The notes under the pieces: model-generated
Told to the model about the DNA's origin: nothing
Databases searched by the model: none
What the model saw: only the letters and a program-made list of their open reading frames with translations
Shown: positions 8,654 through 18,203 of the stretch, piece after piece
How the letters are laid out: each line of letters opens with the position of its first letter
Numbering within the stretch: the stretch's first letter is position 1
From: Capniomyces stellatus
Lineage: Eukaryota; Kickxellomycota; Harpellomycetes; Harpellales; Legeriomycetaceae
DNA length: 33,807 bases
Assembly: GCA_001661515.1 (NCBI GenBank)
Contig: LUVW01000022.1
Span: 1-33,807, forward strand
Reading direction: 5' to 3'
Made by a program: the position numbers and the translations under genes

Positions 8654-9420
8654 CTAATTCAAATACTGTCCTACTCCATGTCGTCCCTCTAGAGACACCG
8701 TACCTTGGCGGCGTTGGTTCAGTGGAGCTGGTGATGTACTAACCTCATCGAGTCTTAGTAATCGGGTTGCGCGGATTAAAGTCAAGAATAATGCTGTTGC
8801 AAGCGTCATCGAGCCTGAGCGGTCATATTCTTTCTTTTGGATAGCAGATGCCTTGATCTTTAGTTCTCCCCCGAGAAGCTCACCTACCAGCTTATTACGA
8901 GTTGAGTTGGGCGTAAGATTAAAGTCCGGTGAGCTCTGATACATGTTGTCAGGAATAAATTCCTTAAGGGTAATTTCTCTAGCATCGTCCCATTTGTTAC
9001 AATCAATTAGGATGTGCCCTATTGTTTCTGGGTGTCTTCTGTGACACATTGGGCAGTATTATTTGTACTTGGTGTTTATGAACTTGCTGTTTGTTAGTCT
9101 TTCTGAGGTCCAAAAGCCCCCTATTCTTATTTTTCCTATTTCTTTGGTTCCTCTACTGTGCTCAGGGTATACTATTTCTAGTCCTATCCAGTCAGATCCT
9201 TTGTCAATGTCATGATATAGTATCCATTTTGTAATTTCGGATACGTCTTTCTTTTGTGTTCTCTTTACTAGTGCCTCTGCTGCTCCTCCTGCCTTGTCCG
9301 AGTCACTGTATTTCTATAACCATCTGATACAGCCGCTTACCTATTCCTGTCTTGTCACTTATCAGACTTAAATCTGATCCCGTGTTTGCCTCTACGCTGG
9401 GCAACTCCTTCTCGTTTTTC
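8654..9420 (-). pseudogene. LINE reverse transcriptase C-terminal fragment
   Basis: The minus-strand frame from about 9325 to 8654 contains SDSDKAGGAAEALVKRTQKK, KGSDWIGLEIVYPEHSRG, GGFWTSERLTNSKFI and then YCPMCHRRHPETIGHILIDC. The last is the C-terminal zinc-finger-like CxxCH...H...C motif typical of non-LTR retrotransposon ORF2 products. In-frame stops lie at 9316-9314 (TAG) and 9061-9059 (TAA). Further upstream to about 9420 a different frame (KELPSVEANTGSDLSLI) is open, so one frameshift near 9310 is likely. The C-terminus ends at the TAG at 8656-8654, followed by an A-rich tail on the minus strand. It is 5'-truncated, so a dead copy. Confidence 0.78.
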
Positions 9421-9914
9421 CCCCCTCCTCTGCTAGCTTCATTATTATAAAATGGCTAGGCTACTGTTTGTTTTGTGCTTTTGTTTTTTCCTTTTTCTTA
9501 TTATTATATCGCTTATATTATATATATTTAACTTACATATTCTGTTATTATATGGCCCTTAGGCTTAATGCTTGTTTAAATATTGTACTTTATTTTAGCA
9601 CTCTTAATTGGCTGCTGTAAAAAAATTGCCTACGCAGTTCTTGGTAATGCTGGGTTTTCTACTTATCGACATTACTTTTATTTTTTTCGCAAGGAAAATC
9701 TTGATCTTGCTACACTTTTTATAGTTTTTCGTTTAACATTAATTAATTAATGATTTTACTTCGATATTTGAACTGTATAACTTATTACTTGTAAAAATTG
9801 CCAAAATATGGTTTGTTTTCCGTTCAAATTAATTTGCACTAATCTAGCTAAAACTTTTACTTAATAGTGTGAAACAATCAATTATATTACGGACTAAAGC
9901 AATCCAAAAATATA
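9421..9914. other. AT-rich spacer
   Basis: No coding signal is seen. It separates the LINE debris from the 3' end of the DAVTTT repeat gene. Confidence 0.55.
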
Positions 9915-10788
9915 TTAAACACAGATAGGGCATCCATCAACACCACAAGTGCATGAAAGTCCTGTAATGGCATCAGTCCACAAACTTCCATTTGCAGCAA
10001 TGCATTCGGCTTCTGCAACTGGGTTTGCCACACCATCACATGTTGGGACATCAGTTGTGGTTACAGCATCAGTTGTAGTGACAGCATCTGTGGTAGTGAC
10101 AGCATCGGTTGTGGTTACAGCATCTGTTGTAGTGACAGCATCTGTGGTAGTGACAGCATCTGTGGTAGTGACAGCATCGGTTGTGGTTACAGCATCTGTT
10201 GTAGTGACAGCATCTGTGGTAGTGACAGCATCTGTGGTAGTGACAGCATCGGTTGTGGTTACAGCATCTGTTGTAGTGACAGCATCTGTGGTAGTGACAG
10301 CATCTGTGGTAGTGACAGCATCGGTTGTGGTTACAGCATCAGTTGTGGTTACAGCATCAGTTGTGGTTACAGCATCTGTTGTAGTGACAGCATCTGTGGT
10401 AGTGACAGCATCTGTGGTAGTGACAGCATCGGTTGTGGTTACAGCATCAGTTGTGGTTACAGCATCNNNNNNNNNNNNNNNNNNNNNNNNNNNNNNNNNN
10501 NNNNNNNNNNNNNACAGCATCAGTTGTGGTTACAGCATCAGTTGTGGTTACAGCATCTGTGGTTGTTACGACTCCGGTTGTTGTTATGACTCCGGTTGTT
10601 GTTATGACTCCGGTTGTTGTTATGACTCCGGTTGTGTATGTTGGGGCTGTGCTGGTTGGGTATACGTTTGTCTTGGTTACATACACTGTAACTGGGATCT
10701 TGCAAATATCTGGCTCGGCAGTAACTGTCAGTACTTTGGCGGTTGCACCGTAAAGGGCGGTCAATACTAAGATGGTTAGGCTTTTCAT
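9915..10788 (-). CDS. Secreted protein with DAVTTT hexapeptide array (gap inside)
   Basis: The ATG at 10788-10786 begins a clear signal peptide (MKSLTILVLTALYGATA), followed by a short unique region (VLTVTAEPDICKIPVTVYV). Four TTTGV-type hexamers come next, then a long array of DAVTTT hexamers, and finally a unique Cys-rich C-terminus with six Cys (TCDG, AECI, SCTC, CPIC). The array is Thr-rich and expected to be heavily O-glycosylated, so a cell-wall or extracellular, mucin/adhesin-like role is plausible; no enzymatic domain is seen. An N-gap at 10467-10513 splits the array, so the true length is unknown. No GPI-attachment tail is visible, since the protein ends CPICV. I do not recognise a named family. 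The gene-level call is strong because repeat register, signal peptide and Cys-rich end agree in one frame. Confidence 0.85.
10051..10560. repeat. 18-bp tandem array with 72-bp higher-order repeat
   Basis: Twenty-three consecutive 18-base units run from 10051 to 10464 before the gap, and more follow it. Unit variants, read on the plus strand, are A (tcggttgtggtt), B (tctgttgtagtg) and C (tctgtggtagtg), each followed by acagca. They recur as A-B-C-C, a 72-base higher-order unit, at least three times in a row from unit 4 to unit 15. Differences are almost all synonymous, so the peptide DAVTTT is constant. Confidence 0.9.
10467..10513. other. Assembly gap (47 N)
   Basis: 47 unknown bases lie inside the 18-base tandem array. 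The unit is cut after acagcatc (8 bases) and resumes at acagcatc, so the missing length should be 10 plus a multiple of 18 (10, 28, 46, 64...). 47 fits neither that register nor the reading frame. Confidence 0.95.
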
Positions 10789-11579
10789 TTTGATTTATAT
10801 TCTAATTTATTTCGAAGGTTTAGAATTGAGGAATAATCGGAGCGATTTGTTTTTTATGATTGTTTGGAGAAACTTTTACATATTTATATATATTTGCTTT
10901 TTTAATAATTGATCCAAGTGCTCTTCGATTCTCTCTGGTTTTCTTTTAGCTAAATTCTTGGTTTATTCTTGATTTCAACTTTATGTTTATTCCTTTTTTT
11001 TGCCATACTTTACAGTTCGAATCGTTTTGTTAAATGGCGTATCTTCGTTATCATACCCAATTTACCAATTCCAATTTCCTTTTCAACTACCAAGTTTTTT
11101 TTGTTTTTTACTTTATTTGTATGTATCAGGCTAAATAGGTTGATTTATTGCTTTCATTTTGCCCGCTAAGCATCAACTGTCGATTCAGAAACAAAAAAGT
11201 TTCTAATTACTCTCATCTGTTTTTTGATTTTACCGTCTATTACGGCAAATTTATCTTTATTCAGCGTATTTTTTTTTCGTACAATTCGACCTTTTACAGC
11301 GAATTAGCCAACTATGCTTTTTAAATCTTACCTTCTGCTATCTTTCAAAAGCAATACCTTTAACATTCATTCTAATTTGCATACTCTTTATTTTTAATAT
11401 GTGCCTTTTGAAAGATGATACTTGTGTACTTCATCTGGCTTTTTCAAGTCAACTCTTTGTTTTCAAACTACTTACTTTGTTTAAAATATACCCGATTGTA
11501 TAGCAATATACACGCATCAAATTACTGCGAATTTAGTTTTCGTTTTTTCATTTTCAAATTAGCGTTGCTAAATGTTCAA

Positions 11580-11960
11580 CTAGAAATCAAAAAGCTCGAA
11601 AGAGAGTATATTATTTCGAACTTGTAATTTTGTGTCCACTAACAAATTTTCAACCTCAGCAATTTGTGCGGTGTTTTTATTGGTAGGTATAAATTTGGTT
11701 TTAATTACATTACTTTGTATTTCCACTACATTGGCTTTATCTGTGCTAATTTCCTTTTTCCATTCGGGAGATTGACCATTTCTTTCATTACTAGTTTTTA
11801 CTGCTGGACTTTTGACTTTATAAAGTAAAGTTCAAGAAAAGTCGAGTTCGTTTATTATCTTTGTATGCTGGCAGCCATTGGTTGAATATACTAATGGAAA
11901 ATTGTTTATTTTTGAAGTGCAAGAAAGGCTACTTGGCCATTTAAAGAGACGGTTTATTTG
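11580..11960 (-). pseudogene. Unidentified 127-codon relic frame
   Basis: On the minus strand a frame is open from 11960 to the stop at 11582-11580 with a single TGA (11834-11832). There is no ATG, so it is not a standard gene. The translation is hydrophilic and protein-like (for example YSTNGCQHTKIINELDF, and NGQSPEWKKEISTDKANVVE). In DNA this AT-rich about ten stops would be expected by chance. The same frame continues upstream to about 12300 with more scattered stops. I do not recognise the family; a degraded retroelement or host gene is equally possible. Confidence 0.3.
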
Positions 11961-12575
11961 TTAGCACAGGTTAAATTGAACATGCCGAATGAAAACCAAC
12001 ACTGCCACTAATTTAACTCTTACTAACTTTGATTAGTGAAACTTGGTGATGATGGATGGCACATTCCCCATTGATTCGTTCACTTTTTCTCTTTATTGGC
12101 TTTTTAAGTTGCATTCAACTCCCCCTATCTTTTTCTATTTTACCAATAACTTTGCTTTGACCTATTTTAATACCATGTATTTAAAAGTAACGCCATGTTG
12201 ACTTATGGTATGATGGTGACACTTGTATTTCTTTAATTAAATTGGGGACATTTAGCGGTATATTTCTTGAACACCATCATTCATTCCTTTTGGAATGACA
12301 AGTAGATATCTTTTTTTTTTTTGAACAACGTTTTTTTTCTTATATGCCTATTGTAAAAGCGTCCTTTTTTTTGTATTGCTTTTGCTGAACCTTTTGCTTC
12401 TACCTATGAAATTCTTGAATTCCTCGGTTATTTATACTTATGGCTACAACCCCTCTGCTAGCTGTAGGCAACCGACTATTAGCATTGGCAGTTGAATAAG
12501 AATCGTGCTACCAATGATAATACTGACTCATCTAAACACTCTTTGCTACATAAAAAGCACGCCTTTTAATAATAG

Positions 12576-12764
12576 GTGTCTACCAAATCATCCCGTCGTA
12601 TATTTCACCGGATACTCCAAACATATGCCATAATAGCAAATAATCTCAAAGTATTATCCAGATGGTATTCCGTACACTGGCCTGAAAATCGAAAATCAAT
12701 TCTCGAACGTTGGTCAAAAATAAAAAAAGCACTTGATAGAAAACTGTTAGTAAAAGAAATTTAG
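12576..12764 (+). other. Possible coding remnant or exon, unidentified
   Basis: A 62-codon open stretch directly follows aataatag, a good 3' splice-site look-alike. It encodes a Trp/Arg/Lys-rich segment (LSRWYSVHWPENRKSILERW). There is no ATG and no partner exon that I could find. It could be a terminal exon, a relic or chance. Confidence 0.18.
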
Positions 12765-15700
12765 TTAAACCTATATTTGGGTTTTTTTTGGCTAAACACT
12801 TGGAATAAATTAATGGCTGATGCAAAAAGTATGCCAGAAAGTCTTTACAACTCGTTGGACTTTCTATTCGCGGTGTGTCTACTCTAAAGGACATCTTTTA
12901 TAATACTTTTTTCCTTGAACTATTTAATTTTACAATACAAGCGTTTCACCATGTAACGCCGAAATTGACCCTTATAAATAGCCTAACATATTTGCAAGTT
13001 TTTTAAATTTATGTCACCACAACTTACAACAGGTAGTTCCAACCCAACTAGCTCCATCAGTCAGCAATGTTGCTATTGACATCAGCAATGCTAATTAACA
13101 CGTCTGGTCAATAAATTTTCAAACCACAAATAACCCATAGTTTTATATGACTTGTTACTGAATAATAAACTGTTCAATAGCTTTTTTTTTTTTTTTTTTT
13201 TACAAAATTTACACTTTACGAGATGCTGTATTTAAAATAAAATTTCGTATACAAAGTTAATTTAGTCAGGTCGTGGTTCAAATCTCAACATTTATTTTCA
13301 ATAAAAAATGCCCATTCGCCCAAAAACTGCGTTATTTTACTAGCCAGCTAGGTCCAATTCGGAAATGAGATGATTATCTGTCATCTATTGGCTTGATTTG
13401 AAAGGGCAAGTTTTACGTATATTCGCTGAAAAGTAGAGGAGGTGTGTATTTATTGCGCATTTCTCTTCGGCTTTTTAATTCCGGTGTATCTTTTGTAACG
13501 TAGAACTAACGACTTTATTTAGCCGAGTTTTCTTTACTATTTTTAGATACATAATTTTACTGTGTTTCGGCAATTGTTGCAATTTTTTCTAAATTAATCC
13601 TCCTAGTTGGCTAATCAACCTCAATATTTAATTAGCACAACTTTAATCAAAATTATAAGTTTAAAGGTACAACAACACTAATTAATTTAGAACAATGTAA
13701 TGAAATGCAAGGTAAATAAACGGCCAACATCAGTAAAAAAAAACATCAGTAAAAAAAATAATCCAGCAAAGTCTGTTCTAATTACTAATATATTCTTTTG
13801 ATTTATAAACTTTTCATCCCTTATATTTACGTTTATTAAACTAGCTCTTTAATGTTATATATCCATCCTGCGGTCTCCAACAACCCACGTTGGAGTTTAC
13901 TTTTTCTTCTTTGACTTTCTTCAATATGCTTGGTAAACTTTTTTGCTCAGTTTGATATTTTGGATTTGTAAACATCGAGGTTTTAAGTAGTTGCAACGCT
14001 TTTATATTTTGGGTTAAAACACGCTGATTTAAGCGAATTTCAATTGTAAAGTTACCATTACTAACACACTGTATTTTGGAATATATACATTGCCTTTTAC
14101 CTATTTTTACTAGCGAGATATGCCACTTTCAATTCGACCAAAATAATTTATTTATCTTACCTTTTTAAGCTAAAGTTGTTGGGGTTTTTTTATTGAAGTT
14201 TATTAATAAAAACTACAGCTTGTATAACAAATAAACAATGCACCTATTTCCTGTCTAATTGCCATCTAATTTCCGTCTAATCGCCATCCTTCCAAAAATG
14301 CAAATATCCAAGTTGACGTTGTTTGAGTTTGCAACCTCAACATCTATCTTTAAAGCAACAATAGCCATTCTCTTCGAGTTTTAACTTGATTCCGAATAAC
14401 AAGTCTTGCCAATGAGAATATACGAACTACACAAATAAAGTTAGATCCGGCTAGCTCTTTTGACTATAAACAATGGTTTCATCTTTTTTACTTGGAAAAT
14501 ATTCTACTGCACAGTCCTATTAATCCGTAGTTATACTTTGCGTCGACTCCTAACCGAGTCTTTGGAATATTCTTTTCCCTATCATATTCACCAGGTTACG
14601 GCATTGGGTTGGCCGATGAGTTAAAGACCTTTGGCCAATGCCATGTGAGTCTAACGTTCAAATTCAAACAACCCGCCATTTATAACCACTTCATATCGGA
14701 GAATTTCTCAGACATTGGCTACTAGTCTTTTGTTTAAAAATTTAGTAAATTAATTATTTTTATTTACAAAATTTACAGCTTAACCATCGGAGTTTGCAAT
14801 TTAATCCGCAACCATTTATCGGTGTTGAGAAACATTCCTGCTTTATTCCTGAGCAAATAAACTTTGTCACCAGGTGTTTACAGGTTGAAGAACCAGCATC
14901 AATATCAACTTCAACTTCAATAGTAACATATCGTGTTCTTTATTGCTTAATGTTTATTACTCATCGATCAACAAGTTTTGCGATTAGTTTTGCGTCAGCA
15001 TCTAAACCTCTTTGTGCCTCTCTTGCTATATCAACCGGTGGCTTTGACTAGAATGGTTTATCAGCTGTCTTTGCAATCACCATATTTGATCGTCCTTTAC
15101 ATCTGGGCGTTTTTTAGATCAGTTCACAGTGAGTTTAGTCTAAGAAAACCCCAACTTTAACTATACCATTACTCGGTCAATCTTTTTTGTCATTTTACTA
15201 TTTAGAGCTTCAATTATTCATAGTAAATAAGAGTATGAAATTGTCAAAAAACCAAGACGCTTTAAATCCACGGCTACGCCTAACAGCAGTCAATGAACAA
15301 TAATATATTAGGTTACACTTTTTTGGATAAATATTTCAAAAACAAATTAAGCAGCTATTTGGTTGTCAAGTTAAGAAATTTTTTACCTGGAGCTCCTGTA
15401 AAAAACTGTGAAAACTGTGAGGAAAAAAACTTTGAATATTTTTTTTTTGGGAAACGGTTTATTAGCAACCGTATCCATGTCTAAAAAGTTCCCATATACC
15501 CAGCATGACTTGATGGGAGTAGCTCTTTGATTAAAAAATGAGACTAGAATTGAAAGTTGCTATGAAATACATAACATAGAAAGAGTTACTGCTTTGAGAA
15601 TTAAGAAACCCAGTCTTTGGACTGAAAGCGGCAGCGATTAAATATTATGATTTAACTAATACTTCAACTTAATTGGCCCCAAAACAAAAACAAAATGCGC

Positions 15701-15979
15701 ATGACTCTGATATTAGTACATATTCTACACCAAAATCGTCCACTTGCTGATCGAGTCATTAAAAACACTATTCGCTTTTCCCCAATAAATTGGGTGTTTG
15801 GTTTTCTCTTTAAACCAGCAAAAAAAAAAGCAGGGACATTAGTACGGGGTTGGGATACATCAACTAAAAAAAAGGAAAGCATTAGTAATACAAAATGCTA
15901 ACTTTGATATAGCTAGCATATCTCATTATAGACAAGTTGCTTGATTATGATTATTTTTCTTGTTTTGCTTTTGTTCTGA

Positions 15980-16219
15980 GTACCTTTTTTTAGCAAGTAT
16001 ACGAGCAGGTATAATGCAACAGTGGCTCTAGTAAAACACACAACAAAGGACAAGTATCTGGAAATCACGGAAACATCAGAAGGGAATTTGAGTGTCATTT
16101 TCACGGCTGTTCGGTGCTGGGAGCCCATATTTATAAACGGTTGGTTTGTATTATTTCTAATGATGTTGATGCTGATATTAGTGTTGGAGTTTTGCTGTAC
16201 ACATTCCCAGAGGCAATAG
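15980..16219 (+). other. Possible coding remnant, unidentified
   Basis: The frame is open from 15980 to the stop ending at 16219. It encodes a polar segment (KHTTKDKYLEITETSEGNLS) followed by a hydrophobic stretch (NGWFVLFLMMLMLILVLEF) that could span a membrane. There is no ATG near the start and no neighbouring exon recognised, so this may be a relic or chance. Confidence 0.18.
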
Positions 16220-17402
16220 TATTTGGTCAGAAAAGGAAAAACGCTAATGATAGTTAGAAAATATATTGCAAGTTAAATTGGCGGAATCGACAAAATGAGT
16301 TACAAAATTTGTATCGATTGCGAATCTCCGCAAAAAAATTGGCCTATTTGTTAGTGCCTAATTTAAAGGGCGAACCTGATTTGTCAAGTATTTAAGGTTT
16401 TACGCAAATAACATAAATAATGTAAGTTAAGGGTGACATTATATAGTAGTGACATCAAACCAAATGTCAAACCAAGTACGCTAAATGTATTAAAAGTATC
16501 AAGGGAAAAAATATATCAACGACTTTTTTTCTAATTAGGAATTACAAAAGTGTTTATTTAGCAACGGTGTCCTGGTTATTAGGCAGTAGGGTCGATTTTA
16601 TTAGTCAACAGTGTCTATTTTATTAGTCAACGGTTTCGATTATTAAAAAGATGCTGAACTTACTGGAGCAACGTCAAGTGATTAGAAAAGTGGGGAATCA
16701 AGTTTAATAACAGTTAACAAAAGTACCAACACCTCATTAAAAAGCGAGTAGGGTTGGCAATTCTGTTAATGAGTGTTAGGTAAAAAGCAGAGTTGCCTAA
16801 TAGGTTGCTATCCAATGCTATTAAACTAAGAGTTCAGCGATGTGCAGTGATTTTGCTGTCAGAAAAAAAGTTGTATTGTTGAAAGCTGGGCTAAAATGCG
16901 AGTTTTTGTGTGTCAGTTTGGTGTGGAAGCAAAAGTTTTAGACGTAGTTTCCAATCCAGCTGACTCTTGAGCGAGGTGTTCGTGGTACAGATTGAATCAG
17001 CTTTTTTTCTCACTCCTTGTTACTGTTGGAATTTGTGTAACAACCTTTTGTGTCGATTAAAAACTTGTTAAAAATGGTTTGGTCTGTATGTACAGAAACA
17101 GTTCTGCCTAGATTTTTTTTTCACACTACCACTTTCTTTATACTTTTTTTTTGATAGGTTGTAAATTTTATATCTAAATTGAAGCAAGAGGTCCAAAAGA
17201 TCCAAAGAATATAATAAATGAAAAGTATTTAAGCGTTTGATAAACCCATAAAGGTAGTAAAAGTCAAATAGCAACAAGCCGCTATCAACATCACCACAGC
17301 AGCAACAATACCATTGTCAAACGTTTAATATTAGTAAATAGGCTGCTTAAATAGTAATTCCGATAAAAATAGACTGCTAGAACTTTTAATCAAGAAGTAT
17401 AA

Positions 17403-18203
17403 ATGAAGCAAACAGTATTTTTGTACGTAGCAATGGCCATAGGGGCACATGGGCTAACTTGTAGTCCAAACACGCTAGGCTGGACAACGTGTTCAGTAGG
17501 ACAAATCAGTGGATATGCATATTCGCCAATGATTTACAAGGCTGAGACATCAGGGTTCAACACCATTCCATCTGGAGTAGCAGATGTTTGGAACGATATG
17601 ATTGAGCCTTCATTAAAATTTGTCAACACCTATGTCCATCCAGTCTATAGAATGTATACAGACCCAGCAACCGGTGATATTTGGATGGTGACAACAACAG
17701 TTCAGTATTCATTGAAGAAATCAGTTCTTCAAGGCGAGTACCAACGTGCACTCAGTGACATTCTTGGTGCAATGAATACGGGAACAACCTATACAGGAAC
17801 AATAAACAGCATCTATGGGTCAGTTGCGTTGGTGGCGTTCCCATTAAGAATCCAGTCTGAGTTTGAAGCAGAGTTGGTGGCCAAGTGCCCACCAGTTGAA
17901 GAGTGCCCAGTGCCAACAGTTTGTCCATCACCAACGGTCTGCCCGCCAGCAGAGACGTGTATTCCGCCAACAACGGTAACAGAAATAGTAACGCAGACAG
18001 TAGCCACTACATTTATTGATAGGAGCGAGCCAACCACAGTAACCGAATTTGTGACAACTGCAGGACCGGGATCAACAGTCACTCAATTAATTACCGATTT
18101 TAATCCAGGAAATAAACCAGATGTCAATCCAGGAAACAAACCAGATGTCAATCCAGGAAATAAACCAGATGTTAACCCAGGAAACAAGCCAGATGAACAC
18201 TAA
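17403..18203 (+). CDS. Secreted repeat protein (Cys-Pro hexamers, NPGNKPDV octamers)
   Basis: A 266-residue protein with a signal peptide (MKQTVFLYVAMAIGAHG) and a roughly 140-residue region of unknown fold starting LTCSPNTLGWTTCSVG. Next is a block with Cys at 162, 168, 174, 180 and 186, i.e. exactly every six residues (CPPVEE CPVPTV CPSPTV ...). A Thr/Val-rich stalk (TVTEIVTQTVATTF, TVTEFVTTAG) of the kind seen in fungal cell-wall proteins follows, and finally four octamers NPGNKPDV/E encoded by 24-base units (18102-18197). It ends in PDEH with no GPI-type hydrophobic tail. No enzyme motif is seen. It is likely secreted or wall-associated; a host-contact or adhesin role is inference. The ATG is the first in frame and fits the signal peptide. 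Confidence 0.85.
   Translation: MKQTVFLYVAMAIGAHGLTCSPNTLGWTTCSVGQISGYAYSPMIYKAETSGFNTIPSGVADVWNDMIEPSLKFVNTYVHPVYRMYTDPATGDIWMVTTTVQYSLKKSVLQGEYQRALSDILGAMNTGTTYTGTINSIYGSVALVAFPLRIQSEFEAELVAKCPPVEECPVPTVCPSPTVCPPAETCIPPTTVTEIVTQTVATTFIDRSEPTTVTEFVTTAGPGSTVTQLITDFNPGNKPDVNPGNKPDVNPGNKPDVNPGNKPDEH
18102..18197 (+). repeat. Four 24-bp units encoding NPGNKPDV
   Basis: Four tandem 24-base copies with only synonymous third-position differences apart from the last Val-to-Glu change; they form the C-terminus of the secreted protein starting at 17403. Confidence 0.9.

Larger units (their letters stand above)
10789..17402. other. Long AT-rich region with decayed coding traces
   Basis: About 6.6 kb without a convincing intact gene. 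From roughly 10.8 to 15.2 kb the plus strand is pyrimidine-rich (the minus strand purine-rich). A T20 tract lies near 13182-13201. The open minus-strand frame at 11580-11960 and short open stretches at 12576-12764 and 15980-16219 are listed separately. An inverted repeat GGCATTGG/CCAATGCC lies at 14600-14642. Everything else looks like AT-rich spacer. Confidence 0.5.

Noticed and set aside
9949..10770. Plus-strand open frame reading ASVVVT repeats
   Set aside because: It is the antisense shadow of the DAVTTT array: only the minus strand gives a signal peptide, Cys-rich end and ATG.
13262..13300. GTGGTTCAAATCTC as a tRNA B box
   Set aside because: No cloverleaf, no acceptor stem and no terminator around it.
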